NCBI GenBank assembly: GCA_000231825.2
Contig: JH720300.1
Location: 924,480 to 988,479 of the forward strand
Length of the DNA stretch: 64,000 nt
Source: Tetrahymena elliotti 4EA
Lineage: Eukaryota > Ciliophora > Oligohymenophorea > Hymenostomatida > Tetrahymenidae
Direction: 5' to 3'
Part shown: positions 60,207 through 64,000 of the stretch, in pieces
Layout of the letters: every line of letters begins with the position of its first letter
Numbering within the stretch: position 1 is the first letter of the stretch
Notes under the pieces: model-generated
What the model saw: only the letters and a program-made list of their open reading frames with translations
The model's database searches: none
Told to the model about the DNA's origin: nothing
Position numbers and translations under genes: made by a program

Positions 60207-63200
60207 TCAAATGTAATCTTTATAATCTTTATCTTATTTTAAAGCTTCTAATAAAGCAGAGTCATCAAAATACTTGACAATAGAAACATTTTCATTTAAA
60301 CCTTTTCTTCTCCTATTGGATATTAAATAATATAATTTAACATAAATTTTGATAAAAAGTTTTGTCATTACCTTGTTTTAATCATAAATTCTCTGGCAAG
60401 ATCTTGAGGAGGAGAAGGTTCCAACAAATTAAGTTTAATAGATTTATCAAGAGGGTCACCAGGAAGAAGATCCCAGGAGTCAAATACACTAACACAAAAG
60501 GCTTGTCCGGAAGTGTGAATACGTAAATCAGTTTCAAAACCAAAAGAGTCAATAGCAGGAAGGAAAGCAGTAACAGTATACAAAGGTGAGCCTGCTTTAG
60601 CAATTTGTTTTTCAACATGACCTCTTCTCTTAGTGAGGACATTAACACAACCATTAATGGCATCTGCAGTACATAAAATTTCAACATATAAAAGGGGTTC
60701 CATCAAACGTGGTTATGCCATTAAAAATGCACTATAACATGTTCTACGAGCAGTTGGAATCATCTAGCCACCAGCTCTATATAAAGGTTCATTTGAAATA
60801 TTAGCTTCAATAAGTTTGAACTTCACATTTCTAACAGGTTCATCACATAAAGGACCTTCTCTAGTAGCCCAGCAAAAACCTAATAAAATTAATAAATTAT
60901 TCTTTGATTTAATAAAAATAAAAATCATTTTGAATGAATACCTTAATTAATGTGCTCTTTGCATTCTCTTAATATATTCTTATCAACTTCATTAGGAAGA
61001 GTATCATCAATTAAAACATTAGCACCACTCTTTTCAGGTCCAAAACTCCATACATTTCTAGCAGCTAAAATATCCCAATCATATTTCTCTTAGAAGAATT
61101 TGCTTACAATAGGTTTTTCCATTTCCAAACTAATAACTTCCTTTTCAATATCTTTAGCAAGGCCTTTATCTAGCTAAGATGCAAGCATGGTTAATCTATT
61201 CTTCTTATTAGGGGTATCTGCATAGCACTTAATAGAAGAAGTATCAATAATAGTTTCACAGAAACTAACACTTGGGTCACTAACCTATTAAAAAATAAAT
61301 ATTTTAGAATTTTTTAATAAGTAAAAAATTAAATAATTTACCTTAATTTCAATATCTGAATACATACGACGAAGATCATGAAGAACACAGTCCATATATA
61401 ATTCACCAGTACCAATCAAAATGTGTTCACCTGATTCTTCAACTTTTGTTACTAACAAAGGATAGGACTTGCTTACTTTACGAAGACCTTCCAACATCTT
61501 GGGTAATTCACTTGGAATGAGAGGTTCAATAGCAACTTTGATAACAGGGGTAGTGTCATGTTTAACAGGTCTAAATATTTCTATCTTACTTTGTTCATCT
61601 TAACTGATGATAGTAGCAGATTTTTAAATAGACTAATCAATACCTTCAATCAATACCCAATTACCAGCAGTAACCTCATTAACTTCGATTTTGTATCTTG
61701 CCTTTTTAAAATTAGAATAATATTATTTAAGGAAATTATCGATTAATAAGTAGAGACCTAAACAAAATTTTAATTAAAAAAATTACCTAAAAAATAAATA
61801 GTTTTCTGACATCCTTTACGGTCATATCTTCTTCATCTTCAAGATTATATCTTTCACCAAGTACCTTAACAGTTTGATTTTTACGAATTGTACCAGAAAC
61901 AACACGACCAAATACATCGAAGCTCATACAATCTTATTTATTATATTATTTTACTACATTGATAACAAGAGGACCTTCAGGATCACAATCTTTTATTTTT
62001 TCAAATACTGTATTTTTTCTATTTCCAACATAGTTCTATTCAACTTTTAGCCTTGTTCCTTACTTTGCACTTGGGATATGTTGTGCAACCATGCTTACTA
62101 ATGCACTATTTCAATTTATTAAATGTTACTTATTTTTTCATTTTATTTTTTTTAATTTACCCTGTGTTGCCAAAGAAGGTAGAGAATACTAATTTAAGAA
62201 GAGGTTTAATGTCAAGTTTGTAATCTGAGTTCTTCAAATAAACTCCCAGTTTACCTAAAACAGGCTTTAGTTGTTCTTTTTCTTTTGAGACAACATGAGA
62301 AAATATTTTATAAATAGGCTCTAAAATAAATTCAACAAAGCAACGTTTATTGAAATCCTTAGTAGGCTTGCTCATAAACTTTCTAGTATCTGAATTGAAG
62401 TAATAATTACCCCAAAGGAGCTTAGTGAAGAAATCTTTTTAAATTCCATATGATTTGCTGTACATCTCAGCAAATGATTAAATGCTAAAGACAAATCCAT
62501 AGGCAGTTGATCCAAAGCAAACGTTACCAAGCAAGGGTGAGATCTTTAAATAGAAACAAAATATTAATTTTAGAATGAAAAAAAAATTATTTACTTTCAA
62601 TTATTCAAGTTCATCTCTTCCCAAAGAAGCAATGATATCATTAATTTCGTCAATGGTGTGTCTAATTTTAAGATAAGCATCAACAGGAGGAAGCTTAGTT
62701 TCAATAATGAGTCTATCAATCTTGTTAATTAAGATAGTCATTGCAATTTTTTCTTTGACACAGTATTTGATAATTCTTTCTGTGTTAAGCATAACACCAT
62801 CTAAAGCATCAACTACTATTACAACACCATCACACATTCTTAAAGCACAACAAACTTCATCTGAAAAGTTAGGATGTCCAGGAGTATCGAAAATATTTAA
62901 AAGATAACTCTTATCACGGAAGTCAGGTAGAATCAATGACATAGGAGTGCTTTTAATACTCAACAAACGTTCTTATTCGTCTTTACGGGCATCAGTAAAA
63001 CGATATTCTTTTTCTAAATCCCATTCACGATGAACATGTGTTTATTTAACAAACATATCCATAAGACCTGTTTTACCATGATGAAGATGACCTACAATAC
63101 CTACATTACGCACTAATTCTGTTTTTTTCATAATTTATTACATGAATTAAATAGTTGAATTAGTCTCTTGGTTTCCTCTATCAACTAAATCAAAATCCTT

Positions 63201-63993
63201 TTCCTTAACAGAAGCAACAATAGGTTCTTCAATTCTTTGGGCATCTTCTTCCATAACTAAATTTTCAGCTTCTGGATAAACTTCACTCATCTCAGGATAA
63301 TATTACTTATCTTCATGAAGCACGACAGCTCTTTCCTATTTATAAATATAATCTAATCAGTCAATAAACACAGTTGAATATTTTTAAATCTATATATATT
63401 TTCTATTATTATTCATTGAATCCTACAAAACTTCTAAATTTTGGAACTTTTGTGATAAGTTGAATTCATTTTTTAAATTGATTCCATTCTCTGATTACCA
63501 TCAAAACAAATAAAATCCATTGCATAATTTTATTATTTTTAGCTAATCCTAATCTATAATAAACTTGCATATTTATGAATTAATTTTCAATATCACTCAA
63601 TTTCCTAAAAACACAATAAATTTTAGTCTCTTTTGTAATATTTTTGAAGCTTATTAGACTATTCAATCAAATAATTTGTCAAGATCAATTTAGAATTATG
63701 CAAATTTGTTACCATAATTTCTTCTTGGTCTTAATTTACTTCAGCTGCATTTTAATCTTCCTCATATTCCTCATTCTCCCTGTCATAATATTGCTCTTCA
63801 TCATCATACTTTTGAAATAAAATATTTTTTTCATCAATTTTTGAACAATGCTTAAACAAATAACTAAATGTGGTAAGATAGATTTTGATATTTTTCTTGC
63901 TGAATTAAGCTAAATAAAAATAAATTTTACATTTTCTTCTATTTCTGGTCCTTTATAGTTACCAAATTCATCATACAAATCTTCGTCGTCCAT
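60207..63993 (-). CDS. EFTUD2: Snu114/EFTUD2, U5 snRNP GTPase
   Basis: This EF-2-like GTPase of the U5 snRNP controls unwinding steps of spliceosome activation and disassembly together with Brr2 and Prp8, in the nucleus. Nine exons (63993-63931, 63808-63713, 63335-62595, 62543-62161, 62105-61787, 61701-61342, 61284-60942, 60879-60372, 60312-60207) give 972 aa, the same length as the human protein. The N-terminus is acidic ([20 protein letters not shown]), as in the family. GTPase motifs are G1 GHLHHGKT, G3 [10 protein letters not shown] and G4 NKID. EF-2-like domains II-V follow: [89 protein letters not shown] and [18 protein letters not shown]. The gene is complete. It fits an organism in which nearly every gene needs splicing. 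Confidence 0.97.
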
Positions 63994-64000
63994 TTTAAAT

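Noticed and set aside
61703..61786. Very short 29-nt intron plus mini-exon in Snu114
   Set aside because: Treating the whole 84 nt as one intron restores the conserved junction (KLFIFQ then ARYKIEV) in phase.

Overview
The window reads as macronuclear-type DNA of an oligohymenophorean ciliate, most like Tetrahymena or a close relative. It is extremely AT-rich. Clear homologues of conserved eukaryotic proteins are interrupted everywhere by in-frame TAA and TAG, which fall at glutamine-tolerant positions, and TGA is the only stop that ends them. Under the ciliate code (TAA/TAG = Gln) the broken short frames join into long genes. These carry many small AT-rich GT-AG introns, mostly 45-120 nt. 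All coding calls below use that code. Exon boundaries were inferred by eye from splice sites and frame continuity.

Layout. 1-9 kb: an MFS/SLC22-like transporter running off the left edge (-), a small unknown gene (+), CHMP5/VPS60 of ESCRT-III (+), and peroxisomal-type acyl-CoA oxidase (-). 11-18 kb: an unknown three-exon gene (+), a four-TM DUF1648 membrane protein (+), a long coiled-coil protein with repeated C/T-F-x-P-x-I-N motifs (-), and an unknown small gene (+). 18-25 kb: a casein kinase 1 (+), an otubain-like protein lacking its catalytic Cys and His (+), and a BLOC1S2-like subunit (+). 25-31 kb: a coiled-coil protein (-) and CEP104/FAP256 (+). 32-39 kb: two convergent leucine-rich-repeat genes built largely as one repeat per exon. 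40-45 kb: an unknown exon, a four-TM protein and unresolved coding-like fragments. 45-52 kb: a very long Q/N/S-rich protein with a C-terminal coiled coil. 53-64 kb: a DUSP plus ubiquitin-like protein (+), a Rab6-type GTPase (+) and the complete U5 snRNP GTPase Snu114/EFTUD2 (-).

Genes stand individually on both strands with private promoters. No operons, tRNA, rRNA, CRISPR or transposons were recognised. Shared cellular themes are membrane traffic (CHMP5, BLOC1S2, Rab6), cilia and cytoskeleton (CEP104, probably the coiled-coil genes) and ubiquitin-like biology (otubain-like pseudoprotease, DUSP/UBL protein).

Least expected content: the otubain-like pseudoprotease, the exon-per-repeat LRR pair, DUF1648 in a eukaryote, the catalytic-domain-free DUSP/UBL protein, and an isolated G-run in a 2.5-kb AT-rich gap.
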